Shown: piece after piece, positions 6,771 through 12,546 of the stretch
Layout: every line of letters starts with the position of its first letter
Position numbering within the stretch: the stretch's first letter is position 1
Virus record (IMG/VR): IMGVR_UViG_3300050821_006400
Location: 1 to 25,364 of that record
Length of the DNA stretch: 25,364 bases
Source of the DNA: a virus
Strand: one strand, 5' to 3'
Notes under the pieces: model-generated
Databases searched by the model: none
The model's input: the letters and a program-made list of their open reading frames with translations, nothing else
What the model was told of the DNA's origin: nothing
Made by a program: the position numbers and the translations under genes

Positions 6771-6799
6771 TTGACGTGCGTCTAGCGTTGTGCTACGCT
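6771..6799 (+). promoter_or_regulatory. Rightward sigma70-like promoter, probably leaderless transcript
   Basis: TTGACG (6771-6776), a 17-nt spacer and TACGCT (6794-6799). Only 7 nt separate the -10 from ATG 6807, so transcription should start at or within a base or two of the start codon. The -10 lies inside a small dyad, CTAC-GCT-GTAG (6793-6803). No ribosome binding site is present, which agrees with a leaderless message. Confidence 0.55.
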
Positions 6800-6806
6800 G
6801 TAGGTT

Positions 6807-6962
6807 ATGAAGATATCCGCTGGATTTAGGCTATCCAGCGATGCGCTCGATCTACTCAGGGCGCTCGCTGAAAAACTAGGGTTGAGCCAAGCCGGCGTCC
6901 TGGAGATGATTATCCGAAGGACCGCCGCGAAAGAGTTCATCAAACAAGGAGACAAGAAGTGA
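6807..6962 (+). CDS. Ribbon-helix-helix (CopG/Arc-like) small regulator
   Basis: A 51-residue rightward gene. The order is a short beta strand (MKISAGFRLS), helix A (SDALDLLRALAEKLGL), a turn (SQ) and helix B (AGVLEMIIRRTAAKEF), the layout of ribbon-helix-helix DNA-binding proteins. Strand-borne Lys2, Ser4 and Arg8 would contact DNA. Such proteins bind as dimers to inverted repeats, often at their own promoter. An 8-bp inverted repeat lies at 6818-6840 just inside the gene and a dyad overlaps the -10. Its TGA overlaps the GTG of the next gene. Autoregulation or phase control is inferred. Confidence 0.65.
   Translation: MKISAGFRLSSDALDLLRALAEKLGLSQAGVLEMIIRRTAAKEFIKQGDKK
6818..6840. repeat. 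Perfect 8-bp inverted repeat inside the RHH gene
   Basis: CGCTGGAT, a 7-nt loop (TTAGGCT) and ATCCAGCG begin 11 nt after the A of the start codon of the ribbon-helix-helix gene. It could be an operator for that protein, or an RNA hairpin masking early codons of a leaderless message. The coding requirement alone does not explain a perfect 16-base symmetry. Confidence 0.5.
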
Positions 6963-7438
6963 GATTCCCTGGAAATGTTGTAACTGAAATTGACACCCGC
7001 TCAGGCGAAGGCGGAAAGGGCAGACCCGAGAAGTGTTTCTACTGCTCCGGTAAAACCGGACAAGCCCACGATCACGATTGCGTCGTCCTCCACCGACCGG
7101 TGAAGATTCGCATGACGCTCGATATGATTGTGGCCGCTCCACGTGAATGGTCAGAAAACGAACTAAATGACTACTGGAACAACGCGATCTGCCTCGACCA
7201 GTTCATGGATGAAATCTGGCGGTACGCGACTGACGAACCAGAAGGCGGCATGTGCCTCTGTAACATCGCCCGGGTCGAATACCTACGTGACGCCGATATC
7301 GGCGAAGCCATCGTACACGGGCTCATTCCGGACTCGGAAGAAGACGGCGTGGCGCTTGGCGAAGAAGGGCCGGAAGACTATGACGATGTTTGCAACGACT
7401 GCCGGGAGAAGGAAGCAGAGGCGGACAAGCCGAACTGA
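6959..7438 (+). CDS. Zinc-binding phage protein of unknown function
   Basis: A 159-residue protein from GTG 6959, coupled to the RHH gene by GTGA. Residues about 25-41 are KCFYCSGKTGQAHDHDCVV: CxxC, His and Cys in zinc-ribbon spacing. Then VKIRMTLDMIVAAPREW is a strand followed by a helical stretch (ENELNDYWNNAICLDQFMDEI). Later come CLCN and CNDC, possible further ligands. The combination resembles a phage family seen in many genomes without known function. The C-terminus is acidic. It is one of only two rightward genes in the window. Confidence 0.65.
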   Translation: MRFPGNVVTEIDTRSGEGGKGRPEKCFYCSGKTGQAHDHDCVVLHRPVKIRMTLDMIVAAPREWSENELNDYWNNAICLDQFMDEIWRYATDEPEGGMCLCNIARVEYLRDADIGEAIVHGLIPDSEEDGVALGEEGPEDYDDVCNDCREKEAEADKPN

Positions 7439-7443
7439 CTCCA

Positions 7444-7472
7444 TCTAGTCCGACCACGTGGATCAGACTAGA
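7444..7472. repeat. Extended hairpin after the rightward pair
   Basis: TCTAGTC (7444-7450) pairs with GACTAGA (7466-7472). The loop holds a second palindrome, CCACGTGG (7454-7461). It begins 6 nt after the stop of the rightward zinc-binding gene. It may help end rightward transcription or stabilise transcript ends; there is no following T-run on the plus strand. Confidence 0.4.
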
Positions 7473-7476
7473 AAGA

Positions 7477-7503
7477 GCGGCGGGGCCGGTAAAGCCCCGC
7501 CGC
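7477..7503 (-). terminator. GC-rich intrinsic terminator of the head-gene operon
   Basis: A perfect 10-bp stem, GCGGCGGGGC / GCCCCGCCGC, with a 7-nt loop. It lies between two convergent genes, 10 nt past the stop of the leftward gene at 7513-8607. Read on the minus strand the stem is followed by TCTTTCT, a modest U-run, so it best fits leftward transcription. As a strong hairpin it could also slow rightward transcripts. Confidence 0.65.
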
Positions 7504-7512
7504 ACCCGAACG

Positions 7513-8607
7513 TTAGTTCGAGATCAAGTTGTAATAAATTTGAAGTCCGGGCGTGTTGAGGGTCAACACTCCGGAGGTCGTATCAACGAACGGGATCGTG
7601 AAAACGATCCACGTCAAGTCAGAGGTCACCGCGAGCGGCGTAGCAAGGGTGCTCTTCACCGACCAGAACGCACCGGCTGTCGTCAACCCCAACCCGCTGG
7701 TAACGGTGTTGTTGGTGAACGTTCCGGTCACAGCCACTGGGGTAACGGTCGATGCCGTCTCCGTAGCCGCCGGTGCTGGCATCGTGATGGTGCTTAGCGT
7801 TGGCGTACCGATACTCGTTAAGGCCGTGGTTTGCACGCCATAATAAGTGTTGATCGACTTGATGTAAATGCCCTTATTCGCCGTTAAGCGCGTCGGGACA
7901 TTGATACCGCAGGTCAACGTTTCGGTACCGGCCGTAGAGTTCGTGGTCTGGTTTAACACCGGCACATTGGAGGCACCCAGCACAATAAATGCAGGCGTTC
8001 CAGTGTACGTGGTATTCGTGAACCAGCAGGCCGACGGGGCAACGAAGAACGATCCGTCAGCGTAGCCTTCAACATTCTGAGAATTGCTAATCACCCAGTT
8101 TCCGGCGTTTGGACCGGTCGATGTGCAATTGTAGAAATTCCCAGAGTTATAGGCGTAAACCGGCAGATACGTGATGGCGGCCGAATTGACGCAGCTACCC
8201 GTTGGGTCAGAATTAACGAGTTGCTGAGCGTACGCCACGTAGACGGTCTCACCAGACTGGTGGGCGACCGCCTTGGTTCCCTGAACGCCACGCTCCACGC
8301 CGACCTGAGTCGAGCTTGGAACAGAGTTGACGCGCATGACTTCACGGTTAACGATCAGGTACGTGATGTTAGGGGCAGAAACCGAGCCGATACTTCCGTA
8401 GGCCGGATTTAGCCCTGGGGCGTACATACCGGTAGTGCTGCCAACGACGATAACGCCGCTGGCACCGAGCGATCCGCTGTTGCCCTGGCCCTTGGCTGAC
8501 AAAGCGGCCGAGAGCGTTGTAGTCGTGAAATTGGTCTGCGCGAACGAAGTCGCGCAAAACAGAGCCACGAGAGCGAAAAGGAGAGTGATTTTGGTGATTT
8601 TGTTCAT
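7513..8607 (-). CDS. Secreted virion-like protein with RGxxGTxxxxHxxG motif
   Basis: A 364-residue protein directly downstream of the coat gene. ATG 8607 gives a Sec signal peptide: MNKITKITLLFALVALFCATSFAQ as two adjoining parts, with the cleavage motif SFAQ-T. The mature part starts with NFTTTTLSAALSAKG. It contains ERGVQGTKAVAHQSG, a motif I associate with phage head decoration and tail proteins (RGxxGTxAxxH). Then follow an SC...PVYAYNSG segment and a long beta-rich Thr/Ser half. The 151-residue protein at 17819-18274 is a shorter paralogue with the same signal, TTTL..AL.AKG and QGT...H motifs. GGA lies 9 nt upstream. It could be a head fibre or decoration protein; the signal peptide is unexpected for that. 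Confidence 0.65.
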   Translation of the reverse strand: MNKITKITLLFALVALFCATSFAQTNFTTTTLSAALSAKGQGNSGSLGASGVIVVGSTTGMYAPGLNPAYGSIGSVSAPNITYLIVNREVMRVNSVPSSTQVGVERGVQGTKAVAHQSGETVYVAYAQQLVNSDPTGSCVNSAAITYLPVYAYNSGNFYNCTSTGPNAGNWVISNSQNVEGYADGSFFVAPSACWFTNTTYTGTPAFIVLGASNVPVLNQTTNSTAGTETLTCGINVPTRLTANKGIYIKSINTYYGVQTTALTSIGTPTLSTITMPAPAATETASTVTPVAVTGTFTNNTVTSGLGLTTAGAFWSVKSTLATPLAVTSDLTWIVFTIPFVDTTSGVLTLNTPGLQIYYNLISN

Positions 8608-8635
8608 GGTTTTTGTTCCTTTGTTTATCACTTCA

Positions 8636-9766
8636 TCACCCCTGAACGCGGCAAGCGAGTTCCGGCCGAGGAGTTGCCCATCCGCCGAGCACGTCGAGAC
8701 GAGTGTACTTCTGGTTAGAACGGATGTCATACCCGCGGATCAGGCGAACGCTCAGCCCGATACGAGGATTGCTGACTTCCTCCGACCATTCCATACCACC
8801 CGGCTTCTCGAGCCGTGCGATAACCAGCGTGAAGGCATTCTTGTCGAACGCCAACGATGCCGGGCTCGATACGCCGGAGATAAGTCCCAGCGCCGTCGAA
8901 CCAGTCACTCCGTACACATTGACCGCGTTCCCGCTGGTTGGCAGGCCCACGACCGTCTGGAACGGGCTGGTGATATCCGCGTTGATGTCCGGCGCAATCG
9001 GAACCGTTGCATTGCCCGAACCATCCGAAGACGTGTCCGAGGTCACAACGAACGTCCGAAGCGCACCGGTGTCGCGGTAGCTGATTGGGTTCACGCCGTT
9101 CATTCCGACCACAGAGATGATATCCCCGCGGTTCAGAACGGCCGCCGAGTGCGCCCAACCGTTGGTGATGAGCGAAGCGCCCGACTGATTTGCACCGCTA
9201 ACCAAAGGCGTGCTGCCCGTGGTCAGTCCGATGGTCTGCCGGCGAATGTTCTGGTCCATCGACCATTTCATCCCGACAGCAATTCCCATCGTGCCCTCTT
9301 CGTACTGCCGAGAAATTTCTTTCATCGGGTTGTACAGGTTGTTGTTAAACCCGAGGGTCGCAACTTCCATGTCAGGGCTTACAACCATTGCCCGCATCCG
9401 ATTCTGCATCGGCGCCGCATGGTTGGCTAGTACGACGCGAGTCTGCGCGTACGTGTTAAGTGAGGTTGGGGTGGTCCCAGGCACGCCGACGAAGTTATAA
9501 ACGTTCGTCGCCTGATCGCAACCCTCGCCGTCGATTGTGTTCGCAATCGTCTCTACGGCTGGTTCAATGTACCGCTCGCCAAAGCGGTCAATCGTCATCG
9601 TCAGGTCTTGATCGCTGATCTGCAGATCTTGACCCCAGAGACGGTTAACCGTGATGGGGAACGGAACTTCCCGGATGTCTTCCGGCTGCATTGCGTCTCC
9701 CTGACGGCCTCTGAGGCGTACAGGGATGCGCGCGTTGAATACGTCGCTTGTATTCCGCTCAGTGCG
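8636..9766 (-). CDS. Major coat protein, 3' exon (P22-like HK97 fold)
   Basis: This exon encodes about 376 residues. From NTSDVFNARIPVRLRGR it continues the P22-like coat N-terminus: strand NARIPVR, then QPEDIREVPFPITVN, a spine helix (TIDRFGERYIEPAVETIAN), a long central beta domain, and the closing EWSEEVSNPRIGLSVRLIR with YTRLDVLGGW. The first in-frame ATG (9691) falls inside the conserved region, so a simple call from it loses about 59 residues. The missing N-terminus lies at 10841-10942, across an intron. Joined, the coat would be about 410 residues, near the 430 of P22 gp5. The exact exon edge is inferred from protein length matching (REL|TRTERNTS) and from the need for a terminal intron G. 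It could be off by some bases. Confidence 0.8.
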   Translation of the reverse strand, partial: RTERNTSDVFNARIPVRLRGRQGDAMQPEDIREVPFPITVNRLWGQDLQISDQDLTMTIDRFGERYIEPAVETIANTIDGEGCDQATNVYNFVGVPGTTPTSLNTYAQTRVVLANHAAPMQNRMRAMVVSPDMEVATLGFNNNLYNPMKEISRQYEEGTMGIAVGMKWSMDQNIRRQTIGLTTGSTPLVSGANQSGASLITNGWAHSAAVLNRGDIISVVGMNGVNPISYRDTGALRTFVVTSDTSSDGSGNATVPIAPDINADITSPFQTVVGLPTSGNAVNVYGVTGSTALGLISGVSSPASLAFDKNAFTLVIARLEKPGGMEWSEEVSNPRIGLSVRLIRGYDIRSNQKYTRLDVLGGWATPRPELACRVQG

Positions 9767-9769
9767 CTA

Positions 9770-10408
9770 TTACTGAGCGCGTTCCGTAAGCGGCCATGCT
9801 GGGTTGTCCGCCCAGTCGCCGTATGGAACAGCCGTGAATTTCTTCACGGGCTCGACTATATCACAGCCCACTTGGGCTTCGGGCACTTCGCTCCGCTTGG
9901 AGCTACTGGCTTGCGCCATAGTCTGTGAACCTTCTTGATGATGCGGACAGATTCCGTCATTATGGGCCCTTCCGCAGTTGCAGTTGTAGCACATAACCCT
10001 GAATCCCGGCGGGAAGTTATTCTGAATCAGCCAGTTGTAAATTGCGTTCTGACCCAGTTCCTGCCGTTTGGCCTTGCTACCAATTTCCTCAATGTGATCA
10101 ATCGTAAAGAAGCCTTCGTTAGTCTCGCCACAGCAGACGCAAATACGTCCGTAGTGGTCGAATACAATCTTCCGTTGCTTCGCGTGTCGTTCCTTCATGT
10201 ACGCTAAGTGGCGATCCATCACCGTCGGATCCTTTGCGACCCGAATATTGAATCGTTCCACTACATACTTAGATGCACACTGCTTGCATCTGTTAGTGCG
10301 ACCACCCTTACCGTCCTTCGTGAAAAGTTCGATATCCTTCTCGGAGTCGCAAAACTTACAATACTTGAGGATTGGTTCTGACATCAAGCTTGGTTGCTGA
10401 TTATCCAT
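9770..10408 (-). CDS. Intron-encoded HNH homing endonuclease
   Basis: A 212-residue protein from ATG 10408 (a GTG at 10420 would add 4 residues). An N-terminal zinc ribbon has CKFC (17-20) and CKQC (41-44), a fold frequent before HNH domains. The HNH nuclease follows: ICVCCG (about 89-94), FTIDHI with DH at 104-105, then RVMCYNCNCGRAHNDGICPHH (ending near 157), which supplies Asn, Cys and His ligands. It should cut intronless coat alleles and so spread the intron; this follows from the family, not from this sequence. Its stop (TAA 9772-9770) lies just 3 nt before the proposed intron end. It has its own promoter at 10423-10452 and no Shine-Dalgarno. Confidence 0.85.
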   Translation of the reverse strand: MDNQQPSLMSEPILKYCKFCDSEKDIELFTKDGKGGRTNRCKQCASKYVVERFNIRVAKDPTVMDRHLAYMKERHAKQRKIVFDHYGRICVCCGETNEGFFTIDHIEEIGSKAKRQELGQNAIYNWLIQNNFPPGFRVMCYNCNCGRAHNDGICPHHQEGSQTMAQASSSKRSEVPEAQVGCDIVEPVKKFTAVPYGDWADNPAWPLTERAQ

Positions 10409-10422
10409 ATATCCGTACACTT

Positions 10423-10452
10423 TTTATAGCATGTCACGTTTGTTGTTGTCAA
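10423..10452 (-). promoter_or_regulatory. Intron-internal sigma70-like promoter for the HNH gene
   Basis: TTGACA (10452-10447, minus strand), an 18-nt spacer and TATAAA (10428-10423). Transcription would begin near 10416, only about 8 nt before ATG 10408. The endonuclease message would therefore be nearly leaderless and independent of coat-gene transcription. A perfect -35 and 5/6 -10 match in the intron, outside any exon, is unlikely to be selected for coding. Confidence 0.6.
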
Positions 10453-10639
10453 CTCCGTTTTAGCAGTACGGCTTTAGGACGTCCCAGCAGTTAACCCGAT
10501 TTTCGTACGGGGATCACTCCCCGCAGGGACGAATATTCATCCGATTTTGTTACCGGCTTGAGCGAATTCGCCATCGACAATTATGTTCAACGCGGTTCGT
10601 TGTCCCACGCCCGCCGCTTACCGGCTGCCTACAATTTCT

Positions 10640-10840
10640 TGCAGGTTCAGGTCATGTCTTCACCCTCGCGGGTGCGCTCCGTTTCGGGCTTCATTAGCCC
10701 TACCGACTTTCGTCGTGACCGTCACACCTTCCTGCGTTTGCAGGCTTGGCTCGGCATTACCTTGTGCCATTCCTGGCCGTCAGGCTTCCACCGAATTAGA
10801 AGCGTTTGCGTACGGCAATTTCTCGCCGTAGGAGCTAGAT
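10640..10840 (-). ncRNA. Group I ribozyme core
   Basis: Catalytic core of the coat-gene intron. A P2-like hairpin CGGC...GCCG is at 10813-10828. The region 10743-10768 carries GGCACAAGGUAAUGCCGAGCC, comparable to the P4-P6 side of cyanobacterial and Azoarcus introns (AACGCCGAGCCAAGC). P7 is at 10716-10720/10650-10654, and P8 with a GCGA tetraloop is at 10661-10674. P9 (CCUGC...GUAGG) lies just past P7 and runs on to about 10628. Boundaries are approximate because P1, P3 and P10 were not resolved by hand. Confidence 0.75.
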
Positions 10841-10942
10841 AGTTAACTCGCGACTCACTTGTTTAAAGAAGACCAAAGAATTCTCTAAACGCATGAGCGT
10901 ATTTTGCGCAATGACAACCGGATTCAGCAACTCATTTGCCAT
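10841..10942 (-). CDS. Major coat protein, 5' exon
   Basis: ATG at 10942 with AAAGGA 9 nt upstream. It encodes 34 residues beginning MANELLNPVVIAQNTLMRL, continuing ENSLVFFKQVSRELT, then meets an in-frame TAG two codons later. This is the N-arm typical of P22-like coat proteins (a short LL-P start, then a helix of the form LENxLVF.KxVxRE). The next expected element, a strand with VRxPVR, is found only 1.1 kb downstream at the start of the 3' exon, which is why an intron is invoked. The same N-arm recurs in the genes at 12547-13500 and 19360-19827. Confidence 0.8.
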
Positions 10943-11019
10943 GTTATTGAATCCTTTGTGGTTATCGAATTGTTTCTTGCCATTCCGATCAACTCCAGCA
11001 CAGGACGGCCGGCATTACA

Positions 11020-11032
11020 GCCAGCGCTTGCC
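11020..11032. repeat. 13-bp dyad element upstream of the coat gene (copy 1)
   Basis: GCCAGCGCTTGCC in the 115-nt gap between the scaffold stop and the coat start. The identical 13 bases occur at 12514-12526 before the scaffold gene. Twelve of its bases form a near-palindrome (GCxAGCGCTxGC). A protein-binding site or RNA processing element is possible. The rest of this gap holds only the coat ribosome binding site. Confidence 0.5.
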
Positions 11033-11057
11033 CATCAAGCGGAGCAGTCAGAAAAAA

Positions 11058-12476
11058 TTATCGCCATTCTCCGGCTTCATCCCGTTTGCGGTAGTCGTCG
11101 GGGTGTAGCTTCCGAACTTCTTCTTGGCTCATCTGCTTGAGGGTTTTGTAGCCCACAGATGCCCGACTTCCTACCGGAGTAATGGGTTGAGGCTTCACCG
11201 GAGGCGGAGTTACAGGCCGTTGGCCCGCTGCTGGCGCTGGTGGAGCGGCTGGAGGTACTGCCGGTGCTGCGGCCGGCGGTTGAGGAGCCGCGGGTGGCGC
11301 GGTCTCTGCAGCGGGTACTTCTGGATCGGGATCCTCTACTGCCGGCGGATCGCCAGCGGCTGGAGGCGTTTCTGGGGGAGTCGGCGGAGCGACCGTGACT
11401 TTACCTAGCTGGATCCAGGCTTTCCGAACGGCCTTTTGGATTGCTTCCGGCGCGTTCACCTTGGTCCGATCCTTGTCGGTCGGAAGTTCGGTGGCTAACG
11501 CCAGCGCATGGGCTTCGTCGGGGTGCGTGGAGATCCAGTAGATCAGGTCTGCGGCTCTCTGCTTATCCTCGGAACCTATTTCGGTGATGACGGCATTCAT
11601 GGCGCCGCTGAATACGATCTTTTTGTGATCGACTGCAGCTTTTTCCCGGAAGTCCGGGTAGCGCTGCTCACCGTCTGTGAAAATCTGCTCTCGCTCTCGC
11701 TCTTCGGCGGTGCGGACTTGATCGCGCTGTTGCTTGGCGATCTGCTCCTGGCGGTCGGTGACTGCCCGGGCGTGGTCTTGTTCGAGGCGCTTCTTCTCGT
11801 CACGCCAGTCGGATACTTTGTCGACATGCTCGTCCTGGAGCCGGGTTAGCTCTGCCTGCCAGTCCTTGCGGGCCTTGGCTGTGGCGGCCGTCCACTTATC
11901 GAAGTCTCCGCCTATTTCCGGGTCGTTGATGTCGGGCTCAACCAGTTCCGGAAGCGCGAGCGTCGGCCGCGGCGGAATAGTTGGTGCGACTGGTTCCGGC
12001 GGAAGCGCGGCTTCTGGATCTGCGGGCTTAGTCTCTGCCGGAGGAGTTACTGGCGGTACTGCGCGCTCAGCCATCTGCCGGCGTAGCTCTGCGAGCTCTC
12101 CGTCCTTGCGGGCCTGTTCGATCTTTAGGGCCTCGGCTTCGGCCTTTGCTTCGTCGCGTTGGCGCTTGTACCGTTGGGCGCCGGATTCTTTCTTGACTAC
12201 CGGCGGAGTGGCCGGAGGAGGTGGCTCTTCCTCATCGTCATCGTCGACTACTTCTTCGACGGGAGGATCCGGTGGGACAGCGTCGGCCGGAGGATCGGCG
12301 GGAGGTACGTCTGCCGGCGGAGTTTCTTCTGTTGGCGACTCAACCCGGACCTCATCGTTCATTTCGGTTACTTCGACGGTTTCAAACCCCTGACTCTCGA
12401 GATGGTTTTTGATATACTCTGCTGTCTGAGTTTTGGAAGTGATCACGAGCTCGGGGAGCTCACCAACATACGGCAT
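11058..12476 (-). CDS. Scaffolding protein candidate
   Basis: A 472-residue, highly charged protein just upstream of the coat gene, the usual place of a scaffold. Residues 1-50 form a small alpha/beta start (ELVITSKTQTAEYIKNHLE). Next is an acidic Pro-rich stretch with DDDDEEEPPPP. Then comes a long helical, Lys/Glu/Arg-rich region (SGAQRYKRQRDEAKAEAEAL, later EHVDKVSDWRDEKKRLEQ), very likely coiled coil. A Pro/Ala-rich linker and a basic C-terminus (TLKQMSQEEVRKLHPDDYR) follow. A C-terminal basic helix that binds coat is a known feature of P22 scaffold. Assignment is by architecture and synteny, not sequence family. The start has AAGGTG 9 nt upstream. Confidence 0.65.
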   Translation of the reverse strand: MPYVGELPELVITSKTQTAEYIKNHLESQGFETVEVTEMNDEVRVESPTEETPPADVPPADPPADAVPPDPPVEEVVDDDDEEEPPPPATPPVVKKESGAQRYKRQRDEAKAEAEALKIEQARKDGELAELRRQMAERAVPPVTPPAETKPADPEAALPPEPVAPTIPPRPTLALPELVEPDINDPEIGGDFDKWTAATAKARKDWQAELTRLQDEHVDKVSDWRDEKKRLEQDHARAVTDRQEQIAKQQRDQVRTAEEREREQIFTDGEQRYPDFREKAAVDHKKIVFSGAMNAVITEIGSEDKQRAADLIYWISTHPDEAHALALATELPTDKDRTKVNAPEAIQKAVRKAWIQLGKVTVAPPTPPETPPAAGDPPAVEDPDPEVPAAETAPPAAPQPPAAAPAVPPAAPPAPAAGQRPVTPPPVKPQPITPVGSRASVGYKTLKQMSQEEVRKLHPDDYRKRDEAGEWR

Positions 12477-12513
12477 TCAATTACACACCTTGGGCTAAGC
12501 ATCCGGCTCATCG

Positions 12514-12526
12514 GCCAGCGCTTGCC
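12514..12526. repeat. 13-bp dyad element upstream of the scaffold gene (copy 2)
   Basis: Identical to the element at 11020-11032 and located in the 70-nt gap between the Tat-leader fusion gene and the scaffold start, 37 nt before ATG 12476. Two copies in the only sizeable gaps of the head module suggest a shared control element. Confidence 0.5.
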
Positions 12527-12546
12527 TAAAACTTTTCCTAACGGAG

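Larger units (their letters stand above)
9767..10840 (-). mobile_element. Group I intron (subgroup IA-like) in the coat gene
   Basis: About 1,074 nt separate the two coat exons. The 5' third folds as a group I ribozyme core; the 3' two thirds hold an HNH endonuclease gene. On the minus strand the core shows GCCGAGCCAAGCC, then P7 GGUCA (10716-10720) paired with UGACC (10650-10654). The flanks GGUGUGAC and GAAGACAU match the layout of known group I introns. P8 is CACCC-GCGA-GGGUG (10661-10674). Two hairpins between P7 and P8 (CGAC-GAAA-GUCG and GGGCU..AGCCC) resemble P7.1/P7.2 of phage IA introns. P9 follows directly. The proposed 3' end is the G at 9767. The 5' site after ACT (10841) keeps frame; P1 pairing is not clear from reading. 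Confidence 0.8.

Noticed and set aside
7513-8730. Upstream start MTSVLT for the secreted virion-like protein
   Set aside because: It lies inside the coat gene and would hide a clear Sec signal that starts at 8607.
8435-9430. Plus-strand 331-codon frame opposite the coat exon
   Set aside because: It is a shadow of the coat gene: Arg/Pro-rich composition, no motif, and the minus-strand coat gene fills the region.
9770-10420. HNH protein fused to the coat by in-frame reading
   Set aside because: The frame is shared with the 3' exon, but TAA and TAG stops lie between the HNH C-terminus and the coat strand. An intron explains the arrangement better.
10628-10840. Group II intron in the coat gene
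   Set aside because: No GUGYG 5' end, no domain V-like 34-nt hairpin and no reverse transcriptase; the P7/P8/J8-7 elements match group I.
10840-10846. 5' splice site at GAGU in exon 1, by P1 pairing to GCUC
   Set aside because: GAGU/GCUC would be a plausible P1, but the only in-frame 3' exon choices give a stop or lose about nine coat residues. The ACT|CGC join keeps the expected spacing, so I prefer it and leave P1 unresolved.
11734-12393. Plus-strand Ser/Gly-rich 219-codon frame
   Set aside because: The composition mirrors the Pro/Ala-rich minus-strand scaffold gene. No ribosome binding site and no recognisable protein.
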